A DNA stretch of 64,000 nt, taken from Elmis aenea (Eukaryota > Arthropoda > Insecta > Coleoptera > Elmidae). Both the position numbers and the translations under genes were made by a program. Each line of letters begins with the position of its first letter. The first letter of the stretch is position 1. This document shows, piece by piece, positions 45,432 to 56,644 of the stretch. The notes under the pieces were generated by a model. The model was given only the letters and a program-made list of their open reading frames with translations. It searched no databases and was not told where the DNA came from. Where the stretch lies: positions 49,420,970-49,484,969 of the forward strand of contig OX393579.1 in NCBI GenBank assembly GCA_947652605.1, given 5' to 3'.

Positions 45432-46163
45432 ACTGTACCTTACCAAACCTTTGTTATTTCAAATATGAAACATCCTGTATTACACATAATACAATTGCGT
45501 TATTCTATTAGGTGATGTGAAACCTCAACTAAATTTTGGACAATAATTAAATTTGTTTTTGTGTGCTGCGACCCGCATAAACAAAACCTATGTGTTTTTT
45601 GTTGTTGACCATTTTCACGACGATTATAAACAACCACAAATTTATTAAAACGTTAAGGAATAAAAACGAAAACGAAATTAACTTAACACATCCAAAATTT
45701 TGTTGAATGAACGGTTAACTTTTTTTAAAATTTTTCTAAATAAATCCTTATTAAAATACTAAGCTATTGCTTTTGTTGGCTTGGTCAGAAAATACTCTAT
45801 TTAAATAATCGGATGAGCCATTATCCTTCCGTTTAAACCAATATCGCAAACTTTATGTTATGGTTGCCGAACTGACTATTGACATTGAAAATTTTGAAAC
45901 GTCAAAATTGTGGTCAATTCAAATCACCTACGCAAAGTTGTACGTAACGTAACATTCGCTGCCAACTTCACGCTTATTTAGGGAATTTCACTGTTTAGTT
46001 TTAAGTTTGCAATACTGACTTTTGACATTTTGTATTTCTAGGTTATATTTCAAATGTCACTCATCAAAGGCGATGTATTCTCATGATATAACTCGAAACA
46101 TCGAAAATTTTACACGAACGTGTAGGGAAAAGCATGAAGAATCCAAAGTGATACACCACCTTG
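45394..46163 (+). repeat. Locally duplicated segment, copy 2 (uninterrupted)
   Basis: The continuous version of the segment broken in copy 1. It shows the likely empty site CTTTATG-TTATGG at 45851-45863. Relative to copy 1 it has about 60 extra bases near 45570-45635. The 101-codon frame at 46022-46327 runs from the repeat into unique sequence and is not recognisable. Confidence 0.85.
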
Positions 46164-47399
46164 GTAAAAAAATTAAATCAGAGAGTTTTCAAAGTTGCCG
46201 AGCGAGCGCTAAAACAAATGCACTTCACTGTAGCGAAAATAACACCAATCACATTGCAGAGCTCCAAGAAATCGTTAATTACTCGGCAAATAACTGTCCA
46301 CGTTTAACCTCTTCACTTCAGACCTGAATTAATTTTGAGGCTTAAAAAATTATTCTGGATTTTGAGTATATTATTTAGGTTATAAGTTATAAGTAACGTA
46401 ATTCATATTTTTTCAATTTTTTTAATTTTTATTTACATGGATTTTTCACATGTCTTTTGTGATGGCCATTGGGTGATGAGCAGATATCACATTAGGTCCA
46501 GCGGGACAAAAATGATTTTAAAAAATTACGGCGATTTTTCTTAAGAACAGTTTTTCACAAATAACAAAAATTCGTAGCTTAAACAAAAAATTCAAATTAA
46601 CACCACTCAACTGACATCTCGTATCAACGTCAGTCCTTAAAATGAATTGCAACCATAATGCGGCTGAGTTTTGATAGATGGCGCCCAATTCGTTTAAAGT
46701 CTATAACACAGTATTCTACCGTTCATTAAAAACTCATGTGGAACAAAAAAAAAACATACTACAAAGTTATTTACAATATGCATATGAACTGTGTCCATTG
46801 TAATGGACACCAGGTCCGAGAAGGTTAAATTGTAAAAAACCGTATCGTAGGTAGAGGAAAAAACGGCAAACAGTTCGATGTGCCACAATTTATTCTGGCT
46901 CTTTGATTAATTTTAAGACAAATGCAATTTTAACCCCTAATTGCACGAATATTTTGGGTACCTATATTTTATTGTAGAAATGTGGAAAAAATAATTTTAA
47001 AAATCATTCACGTTTTTTAACTGTTTTGATCGAAAAACAAAAATTGCTGCCGAAGAGCACAACCACAACATTGATTTTAGGTGCTAATTATTTTATTATA
47101 TCGTAGAGACACACCACACACACAGTTTGATCTGTTAGAAAAGCCTTTCTGTGTTAAATTATTCTTTAATTTGAATACCGTTATAAATCTTTCGAGATAT
47201 AAACTAACCTAAAAATTAGGTTACGCTTTGATGATAAATTAGCAAAAACTACAGCTCCTTATGAACTTGTTTCTTAACAGATGCATCACAACAAGTGTGG
47301 TGAATCATCAAAAGTAGACATGTGCCGAAATAATTTATATCGTTTTTACATAACATAATTATTTTGCCGACGGCAACACACAACACGCGTTTAAGTTAG
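46164..47399. other. Mixed sequence with a piggyBac-like end
   Basis: At 46795-46828 the hairpin TGTCCATTGTAATGGACA is followed by CCGAGAAGG and TTAA, resembling a piggyBac-type MITE end. Its partner end was not found. GTTAATTACTCGG at 46274-46286 recurs at 47499-47511. No gene is supported. Confidence 0.45.
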
Positions 47400-48260
47400 G
47401 GTAGTTCATTTTAGTCTTACCGCGGCCGATGCCAGCCAGTTATGCGGGAATCTCAGATTTTGCTTTGCCGTGTCGAATCGCAGACCTCCGGGAAAACGTT
47501 AATTACTCGGTAAATAATTGTCCGATTTGCAATTTTAAAAAACTGTCGTGTTCAGAAAAAAACGTCTAACAATTTTATGTTCGACACTTCCTTCGAGCTC
47601 GTCTTCGAAGCCGGCCCCGAACGAAATTCTAACACTTTCGTTCGAGCACCGATCCGCGGGCATTTTGCACGTATTTAGATGGGAAACACGGTAAACTTTT
47701 GAAACGTCCGTAACTTCGTTAATATTGGTCATAAAAATTTGATTCTTGAACCGTCGGCGAGCTCTTTTCTCGCGGATCCGGGAACCGTCGTTTTTTCGTC
47801 GACTTTCCGTCCCGGAAGCGCGGCGTCGGATTAGAAACGACGGCCGGCGAACGGCGCGGTCACCTGACTTGAAGCGACGTACCGAGCGAGGTCACAGCCC
47901 GCTCCGAATTAGCCGGTACGAAAAATTAAAATCGCGAAAAGTCGAAAACGGCCGGACGAATTTTTCTGAAATTCGGAGGACGATCTGGAAGTGTTTACGT
48001 CCCGCTCCCGTCCGAATTTCGAGTCGATAGCTCAAGAGACGGCCGAACGGCGCTCGTCTTTTGTTTAGCACGGAAAACCCTTAAGAGCGCGAAATTTTTT
48101 CACGTTTTCGCGAATAACTTTTCCGATCGCGTTTTCCGGAAGTCGCCGGCCGGCCCACGGGAAAATTCGATCCTTCGTACGATTTATCGAAAAAAAATCG
48201 CGATTTTAGGAGCACTCCGAGTATTTTCGCCGAGGTTTTGAAAAGTCAGGTCACCCCTTT
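47400..48260. other. CpG-rich island of unknown nature
   Basis: GC and CpG content is far above the neighbours, with many TCG/CGA words (TCGCGATTTT, TTTTCCGATCGCGTTTT). Inverse motifs GGTCACCTGACTT (47869) and AAGTCAGGTCACC (48244) might be terminal repeats of an inserted unit. A 94-codon plus frame at 47746-48030 starts with TTG and is R-rich, as expected from composition alone. I cannot say whether this is a transposon, a CpG-rich first exon or promoter, or a satellite unit. Confidence 0.5.
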
Positions 48261-48276
48261 TGTTAGTATATAATAC

Positions 48277-48850
48277 AAGTTCAGTTGAGCTGTAAAAACA
48301 CAAGTGCACGAGTGATTTTTTCTGATTTAACTTGCACGAGTGAAGATTTGTCAAAAATTATAGATCATTTGCAATGCACGAGTTATATTTTGTCAGAAAA
48401 TTTCCTTCACCTAACCTACCTGTCAAATTAAATGTATGTTATGTCAAATTTTACAAGTACTGTCAGAGTGGTGCGTCAAGGGTGTGGTTTAATCTATAGT
48501 AAAGTAACGCTACTGGTCGCCGAAATTCGTCAAAAAATTATCAAGACCAAAATATTTAATTCTTTCTCCAAATTTATATTTTCGACCAACCACAAACTCG
48601 GATTTCTTAGAAACGACCAATAAACGCATGAAAATCTGTTAATTGCGAAAAGTATATTATCAGTGTATGATAATGTTCATTGGTCGTTTCTAGGAAATCT
48701 GAGTTTGTTATTGGTCGAAAACGCAAATTTGACAGAAGGATCAACATCTGACAGGGTAATGTAAAATTGTTTCGTTGTAATAATGCTGCTATTGGTAGTC
48801 TCTTGAACATTTAAGATTAGTGATTGGTTGAAAACGCAAATTTGACAGGT
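48277..48850 (-). repeat. Interspersed repeat family A, copy 3, with hairpin arm
   Basis: 48277-48668 is the inverse of copies 1 and 2. 48670-48735 then repeats the terminal part in opposite direction (TTGGTCGTTTCTAGGAAATC), giving the same hairpin end as copy 2. A third TGGTTGAAAACGCAAATTTGACAG piece lies near 48826-48849. Confidence 0.8.
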
Positions 48851-49534
48851 GAAGGAAATTTCGTAAAAATTAATTTTAATCTTTAATTATTTTAAAACGA
48901 TGTTCTTAAACCTAAAAACCATTATAATTACCGATAATTTTGTATGTTACGTATACTAATGTTATTTTTTTGTTCCAGGTATGTAGAAGTTGTGATTATT
49001 TAACTGCATCCAAACCGAAACATCCACTTTAATAGGTACGTTGCCGTATCTTTAGTTTTATCATCCATATCAAATATTATACAACCTAAACAAACGTGTG
49101 CCGCGATACCGGGCGCTGTGTTTGTGTATTTACAAATATGTTTTCGGAGCTCTCATAGATAAACTGCCTTAACAATACGCACAACCGAAAAATTTGCCTC
49201 GCGTTTACGTTGGGGGAGGAATTAAACGAGATTTTCTTAATTCCCATAATTTACTTACTTGTACGCATTGTGCGTTTGTAAAAATGTGGGAAATGGGGAA
49301 ATTTGCGAGCGTTTCGTTAAGATTAAATCGTTACTAAACGCTTTCAAACAACAGTGAGCGCATAATTCTAGAGGAATGGCACATTTTATTCTTAATTTAT
49401 CAAAACAGTTGCCATTTCGTGATTTCAATTGTTTCAGTAGTTTAATTGTACAGTTTTGTCGACGTGCTGTTAAAATTTGTGGGGGTAGCGAATTAAAAAT
49501 AAATGGTGCAATGTGCATTGTTTAAATTTTTAAT
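48851..49534. other. Sequence without a supported gene
   Basis: An 87-codon minus frame (49255-49518) has no recognisable features. Confidence 0.4.
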
Positions 49535-50962
49535 ACATCGTCATTCAAAAATGTATTCCTCAAAATTTTTTGTTCTATTGCATATGAATATAATGGATGG
49601 TCTAAAATTAATTGTACGATAAAACAAAACTTCAATAAAAATCCATATAACACTACATTTTAGCGATTGTACAAATATTAATAAAGTTGCAAAAAAAAAC
49701 ACACAAAAGTTAAGAATTAAAAAATAGCCCTTTATAAAAAATATCATTTTCCTAGAAACTTTTTTGTAACTCTTAAAATAAGGGCACTTTACCTTTGCAA
49801 ATATTTTTAAAATTACTAATAATCTAGTGTCACATGAATTTTTATTAAATTTTTTTATCTTAAAATTAGTTTCATGCCATGTACCAACTTTTAGTAGAAA
49901 TAAAATATCTGAGAAATCTCTATACGGAGTCATTCAAAAAGTCTGCAACGAATGGGAAAAAAAATTATTGATTTCTCAGCAAATTTTATTGTTGATAAAA
50001 GTTGGTGCATGGTCTAAAACTAATTTTAAGATGAAAAAAAGTTTAATGAAAGTCATGGGATATTAGATTTGAGCGATTTTTGACATATTCGCAAGATTAA
50101 AGTGCTCTTATTTTAAGAGATACAAATTTTTTAGAAGAAAGTTATTTGGAATCTAAAAATAAGGTTAGATTAAATTTTGACGGTTAAATTCCAATTTTTA
50201 TTTTTTAAATTTTTAACATTCAAAAATGGAACATTTTTTATTATCGAATTTTCAGAAAACTTCACGTTACACTTGTGAGTAAATATTTAAATTAAAAATT
50301 GCTAACGTAATTTAAAATTGATACAATAGGCCTAAAGCAAAAACAAAACTAAATGAAAATTGTGGTCGCTAAACAAAAATGAAAATTAATTCAATGTGTC
50401 TTTAGCTTGTAGAATGTTTTTTTTATGGTCTTGAAGTTTGGTAATCTCGGTTTATATTGAGATTTGTTGACTTGTAAATTCTTTAAAATGAAGATAAAGT
50501 TAAACTATTGTTGTCCATCAGTAATGTTTTAATAGAAGCTTTTGGTTCTTCCACTACTGTTTGTAATACGTTTAAGTAATTATCTTCATTAATCCCATTT
50601 GGTATGTTCTTTTTTGTATAAGTTTTCCAATGATCCAGTATCCTTAAACTGTTTGAATGATCATTAGACTAATGTACTCTTTAGAAAATAAAAAAGAAAC
50701 GAACATTATTGTAACATAATCTTATTGTTGGATTCTAAATAACTTTTCTTTATAAAATTTTTTGTATCTCTTAAAATAAGGGCACTTTACTCCTGCGAAT
50801 ATTTCATAAATCGCTAAAATCTTGTGTTCTATGACTTTTTAGTGATTTTTTTAAATCTTAAAATTGGGTTTAGACCATGCACCAACTTTAATTAAGAATA
50901 AAATTTTCTGAAAAATCGATAATAAAAAACTCTTCCATTTGTTACAGACATTTTTAATGTTC
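49535..50962. mobile_element. Fold-back elements, family D, two adjoining copies
   Basis: A shortened copy (49535-49920) is followed by a second one starting GGAGTCATTCAAAAAGTCTG at 49926. That copy ends near 50962 with the complement of the CATTCAAAAAGTCTG-type end. Both contain AAAATAAGGGCACTTTAC and the ACCATG-ACCAACTTT blocks. Non-coding. Confidence 0.75.
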
Positions 50963-52032
50963 CTGCATAATGAAGCAATATCGATTAATACAGAACGAAC
51001 TAAAGATCCCAAAAATTGTTGCTTAATGCTAAATGCAGATTATGAACCTTTATGTTATTGGTTGATGGTGAGTCACATATTGGTACACGGCTTATAAATT
51101 ATAGTCTAAAAATAGTAAACATACAACACTTAAATGAGATTATAGTGGATCAACCTTTTAAAATATGTGTATGTCGAAAATAATAATATAAAAAACTCCT
51201 GATAAAACATGATAAAAATGATTTAAATGAACAATATCACCTGTGTATTTCCGAAAATGCACGATTGTACATTAATGTAATAAAAAAAATAATTTATAGC
51301 TGCAGTCTTTTATAGATTTTATACACACAGCGTGATAAAAACAAAAAAATATTAATTTTGCGCATAATTATTTTGTTTACCTACCTATTTTTGCAATTTT
51401 AAATTCTAGCTTTGTCAAGAACTTAACCCCTGTTCAAATTATTAAACGACAAATTTTAAATATCTTCTTTAAATATCATGTTTTATAAAAGTCATATATC
51501 AAAGAATCATATTTTTTATTGTAACAATATTTATAGGTCTCATTATTTTTAGAATTCGATATGTATTCTGAGTAATACATATAGAGTTGATATACTTAAG
51601 TAAACAAAATAGCCAAAACTGAAGTTGATTGTACAGGGTGGACCAAATTCGAAGGTCTTACGGTGTATCTCGGTTACCATAATAGTTAGCGAAAATCTGA
51701 TATCGGTTTCTTGGGTTATTTTATTAAGATAACCACGACTATGTTATCAGAATATTTATATCACTCTCAATTTTGGCACTACAGACGTAAAATGAAATTT
51801 CATTGGTTTAGAAAATGTAGTAATATAACTTCTTTTTTTTTTAAATAAAAATAGAACTAAATGTTATTCAGGATTTTTATAAAAAAAATTATGCTTAATT
51901 TAAAAAAAATATTTTTTAACCACCTTAATTTTAGAGTAATGAAGTAAATCAAATTTTTTTTTAATGGAAATTTTAGTTTGCCATGACTTATTGTTAAAGA
52001 GCATTTTTCAGATTTTCAAAAATATGTAGTTT
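50963..52032. other. AT-rich sequence with a CAGGGTGGACC fragment
   Basis: GTACAGGGTGGACCAAATTC at 51632-51651 starts a fragment of a CAGGGTG-type element without visible partner. No gene. Confidence 0.5.
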
Positions 52033-52034
52033 TA

Positions 52035-53857
52035 TACAGGGTGAGTCACGACGGACGCGTCGGAGTTTTATGGCCAAACGGTTTATATTTTCTAATTTCT
52101 GTCGCTGTTAGATTATGTAAGTCAATAAGGGCTACATTTTAAAAATATTTTTAAATATACAGGGTGCTCCAAAAAAGAGTGGCATACCAAAGTTATACTT
52201 TTTCTTATGGAACACCCTGTATATTTTTACATTTTTGGATTTCTCTTTAAATTTACTTCAAAAAATGTATAAGGTTATATGGGTCTAAAGTCAACCGTTT
52301 TCGTGAAAATTGCATTTTCATGAAAATACAGTATTTTCAAAAATTTTCAACATTTAAAAACTTTGAGAAGTCTGAAGAAATTCGCTTGGAGATAAGATTG
52401 ACAATAGATTATGTAACACTTTTTACCACCTACATTTTTAAAATATTATACAGGGCGTTTTTTACGCTTGGTCAAACTTGTGAAACTTTAAACATCGATA
52501 ACTCATTTTTTTTAAATACAACACCCTATATTTTTTTATACCGTCTTATAGAAAATTTAATTCTCTTTCGAAAACATTAAGGCTGTTTTTCACCTAAAAT
52601 TGATATTTTCTGAGATATCGCGATTTTATTGTTAATTATTAGGGCAAAGTAATATTTTCAAGTAGGCTATGAAGGTAGAAGCGGTAATTTGAAACAATTG
52701 AAAGAAAAAACAAGAAACTTATAATTTTGTCGTGTTCCTACACATTTTTGACATTTTTTTAATAAGAAAGTTGTAGTTTTACCATTTTTACGTTTAAATA
52801 GAGGTTTCTCATCAGGGCCACAATATTTTTCATATAATTGAGTTTGATCGTTTGCCAAGTCCTAAAAACCGATTGATAATGTATTAGGTACGCGAACGGA
52901 ACGCTGATTTAAAAAAAAAGTAATACTGACTTGTCTAATTTTACATTTAAAAAAAAAACATGGTTGGTACTGTTTTCGGTAGAGTGTCGTAGTGTCGTAT
53001 CGTAAACAGACAAAAATTGGTTTATAGGATTTAGTAATTATCTTATAACACTGGTCCAATAAATAAATGCATAAATAATTTTAAAAACTCTCTATTTAAA
53101 CGTAAGTATGGTAAAACTACAACTTTCCTATAAACATATGTCAAAAGTGTGTAGGCAAACGATAAAATTATAAGTTTCTGTTTTTTTTTTCAATTGTTTC
53201 AAATTACAGCTGTCTACCTTCATAGCCTACTTGAAAATATTACTTTGCCCTAATAATTAACAATAAAATCGCGATATCTCGGAAAATATCAATTTTAGGT
53301 GAAAAACAGCCTTAATATTTTCGAAAGAGAATTAAATTTTCTATAAGACGGTATAAAAAAATATAGGGTGTTGTATTTAAAAAAAATGAGTTATCGATGT
53401 TTAAAGTTTCACAAGTTTGACCAAGCGTAAAAAACGCCCTGTATAATATTTTAAAAATGTAGGTGGTAAAAAGTGTTACATAATCTATTGTCAATCTTAT
53501 CTTTAAGCGAATTTCTCCAGACTTGTCAAAGTGTTCAAATGTTGGAAATTTTTGAAAATACTGTATTTTCATGAAAATGCAATTTTCACGAAAACGGTTG
53601 ACTTTAGACCCATATAACCTTATACATTTTTTGAAGTAAATTTAAAGAGGAATCCAAAAATGTAAAAATATACAGGGTGTTCCATAAGAAAAAGTATAAC
53701 TTTGATATTCCACTCTTTTTTGGAGCACCCTGTATGTTTGAAAATATTTTTAAAATGTAGCCCTTATTGACTTACATAATCTAACAGCGACAAAAGTTCG
53801 AAAATATATACCGTTTGGCCATAAAACTCCGACGCGTCCGTCGTGACTCACCCTGTA
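52035..53857. mobile_element. 1.8-kb fold-back element with CAGGGTGAGTCACG ends
   Basis: Ends TACAGGGTGAGTCACGACGG and the exact complement, TA on both sides. The arms of about 770 bp (52035-52805, 53087-53857) are highly similar inverse copies around a centre of about 280 bp. Each arm is modular. Inner TACAGGGTGCTCC (52157) and GGAACACCCTGTA (52208) ends delimit a mini-element, and TACAGGGCG (52450) starts another. The 86-codon frames 52320-52580 (plus) and 53312-53572 (minus) are the same sequence in the two arms and most likely not genes. Confidence 0.93.
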
Positions 53858-53888
53858 TACATATTTGTTGCAGTATAAACCTATTATA

Positions 53889-54414
53889 TAGGGTGTTTCT
53901 TAAGTATTGCAAAAAAATTCGTGAGATGATTCCTTATCGAAAATTAAGGGGGGTCTTTCATATAAAAGTTTTTCCTTAGACGTCTCTATTCGGAGTTACA
54001 CCTACTCCTAGGGGAGCGATAAAATTAGGTTTTTATTTTATTTCTCAAATTTGGATAAATGTAGGAGACTGATATTTGGTAGATGTTTTATACTTATTTA
54101 TACTTTCAACTCACCAAAAAGTTCTGATAAAAAAAACAATAGGGGTCGCACTTTTCAGCCCCATATGAAGATGGGAGATGATTAAAAATATTACTATAGG
54201 AAACCTTTTAATAAGTATAAAACATCTACCAAATATCATTCTCCTAAATTTATCCAAATTTGAGAAATAAAATAAAAACCTAATTTTACCGTTTCCCTTT
54301 AGGGGGGTGTTACTCCGATAGGAGACGTTCAAGGAAAATATTTTATATGAAAGACCCCCCTTAATTTTCGATAAGGAATCACCTTCCGAATTTGTTTGCA
54401 ATACTTAACAAACA
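53889..54414. mobile_element. Fold-back element with TAGGGTGTTTCTTAAGTATTGC ends
   Basis: Left AAGTATTGCAAA at 53903 and right TTTGCAATACTT at 54397 open arms of about 200 bp that share GATTCCTTATCGAAAATTAA and ATTTGGTAGATGTTTTATAC with their complements. Loop of about 90 bp. Non-coding. Confidence 0.82.
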
Positions 54415-55759
54415 TCATTCAAAATCACTTACCTTATTTTAAGGATTTTTGTTGAAACGTGGTTTAACCCCGGGGTTAATTTCAGATTCAACTTTTATGC
54501 AATCTCGCCTAAGTGATTTGTAATGAAAAGTCTATTTATATTGTAAATAAACAATTGACTAAAATAATCCAAATTTTATGGGATTTTAATATTTTAAAGC
54601 CTACCTATTGTTTATAAAAGTTAATATGATTTCCAAATTTATTATTTTCAGAAATAGAAAATTTGATGATTGATCATAACCTGATGTTCTTGCTAATGTC
54701 AAAAGTTTTTTTTTTGTCACTTATGTGTATCAAAAGTAAGTCTTAATGCATTCCTCTGTTAAATTACAGCGTTTGAAGTTTGCTTACTAAGCCTTCAAGT
54801 TTTACATTTTTAATAGTTTTGATATCAATTTTTCATAAATTAAATTCTGGGTTATAAAAATGTCTTCAATAGAATGAATGGGATTTTTATAAAATGTGAA
54901 AACATTTTAAAGTTTGTTTGCTGTTCACTTGAGTTGTGAATCAGTATGAACAGGTTGTTATCTGCAACCTGTTTACATTGTATATTGCATAGATAAAGTG
55001 ACATTTTTATCACTGTTTGAATTAACAGGTGGTTATTGCGAAATTCCAAGAAAATTCAACAACACAAGAAAATTAATCTTACGTTCATATTGAAATTATT
55101 ATCAGAACCATTCAGATATAAACGCGGTTTTCAAGTACCTACTTTGTAATATATTAATAAATTAGCTCTTGCTCAATCGATCTAAGAGATTAATAACCGT
55201 TCGTTTTCAAGAAATTTTTTAAAGTTTAGACACGCCACGAGATATGCATCTCGTAAATTAATGACACAAAGAGTGAAATGGTTAACAATACAATAGCGGT
55301 GTAGGACAAACGTGAAAGGCGGGGAAGGTCATAAAAATACAGAACAGTTGAAGAATTGCAGCGAAATTTCCGACGCAATCAACTGTGAAAATTTTTAATC
55401 TTGTTTTTATTGGTCGAATTAAGGATGAGGTGTAAACGAGATTACAAGTTAATCGCGTCTTAGTATTGTTTAAGTGGGGCGCGGCGGATTTAGAGTGGAA
55501 CTAAGAAATGTCGAATTATGAATTGTTCCGAGAATCGCTGGAGATATTCTTCGTTAATATTGTAATTCTTTATACCGGTTTTTGAGCTGGTGACGAATCG
55601 ATAACTGCGGTTGGAGTTATTTATTTGGTATAACGTAATCGACCTTCCTTTGTATGTAAATTGTTTAAAAATGTTGCTATGTAATTTTGTACAAGATACG
55701 CCCATGTATGGAACGCCATCGTTTTCAAAATTGTTAATTATGTAGGGTCGTTTTTAAAG
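54415..55759. other. AT-rich sequence, no supported gene
   Basis: Frames of 65-71 codons on the minus strand (54852-55049, 55490-55705) have no recognisable features. 55380-55700 is somewhat richer in GC. Confidence 0.45.
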
Positions 55760-56644
55760 TTTGTTTTGTGCCTAAATATCAAAATAAATACATTAAACCT
55801 TATACAGGGTGTTCCAATTATACACCGCCAAAAAGTAGGTGCATATTCCTGAGTGAAAATGATGACCATTTGTCAAATATGTTGTTATCCGAAAATGCTT
55901 CCTTTCAAAGTTAGAGACCTCCAAAGTTGCAAAAAAAAAAAAAAATCGAATACGTCCTAGCGGTTTAAGCTAGAGTGCTAGAGCTATCAAACTTGGCCGA
56001 AATGTTTAGGTGTTTCCCATTGACTTTGTGGGATAATTAGAAAGAAAACACGTAATTGGAAGTATAATTTATAGTCAGGTTATCCGCTTACCATCTTCAG
56101 AATTTTTTTCAAACATGACATTAGCCAACTAAGTTTAGTAAAAAAAATATTTGAGGTGTATAAACAGAGTTTGACGATGCATCTTTAGCGCGAATTTTCT
56201 CGAAAATGGCTACGTTTACAGCAAAAAACAAAGTGGGACCTTTTTTTTTCCTCTTAAGTCGTACTCTCTTATGGACCAATGACATTTTCTATTTTATTCC
56301 AGAGTAAAAAATTCTGAAGATGGTAAGCGGATGACCTGACTATAAATCATACTTCCAATTACGTGTTTTCTTTCTAATTATCCCACAAAGTCAATAGTAA
56401 ACACCTACACATTTCGGCCAAGTTTGATAGCTCTAGCTTAAAGGGCTAGGACGTATTCGATTTTTTTTTTCTTGCATTTTTGGAGGTCTCTAACTTTGAA
56501 AGGAAGCATTTTCGGATAACAAAATATTTGACAAATGGTCATCATTTTCACTCAGGAATATTCACCTACTTTTTGGCGGTGTATAATTGGGACACCCTGT
56601 ATAAGGTTTAATGTATTTATTTTGATATTTAGGCACAAAACAAA
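55760..56644. mobile_element. Palindromic element with CAGGGTGTTCC/GGGACACCCTG ends and inverted flanks
   Basis: Terminal motifs at 55803 and 56601 with TA on both sides enclose arms of about 320 bp and a central spacer. Beyond the motifs, 55760-55802 and 56602-56644 are also perfect inverse copies (43 bp), so the palindrome is larger than the element defined by its ends. Non-coding. Confidence 0.9.

Noticed and set aside
46022..46327. 101-codon frame partly shared with 44480-44665
   Set aside because: The shared part belongs to the duplicated repeat segment and the rest runs into unrelated sequence. No domain.
47746..48030. Arginine-rich 94-codon frame
   Set aside because: It begins at TTG, and the R-rich content is expected from CpG-rich DNA. 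No domain seen.
52320..53572. Matching 86-codon frames in both arms of the fold-back element
   Set aside because: They are the same sequence read from the two arms. Similarity reflects the palindrome, and the frames cross internal element ends.
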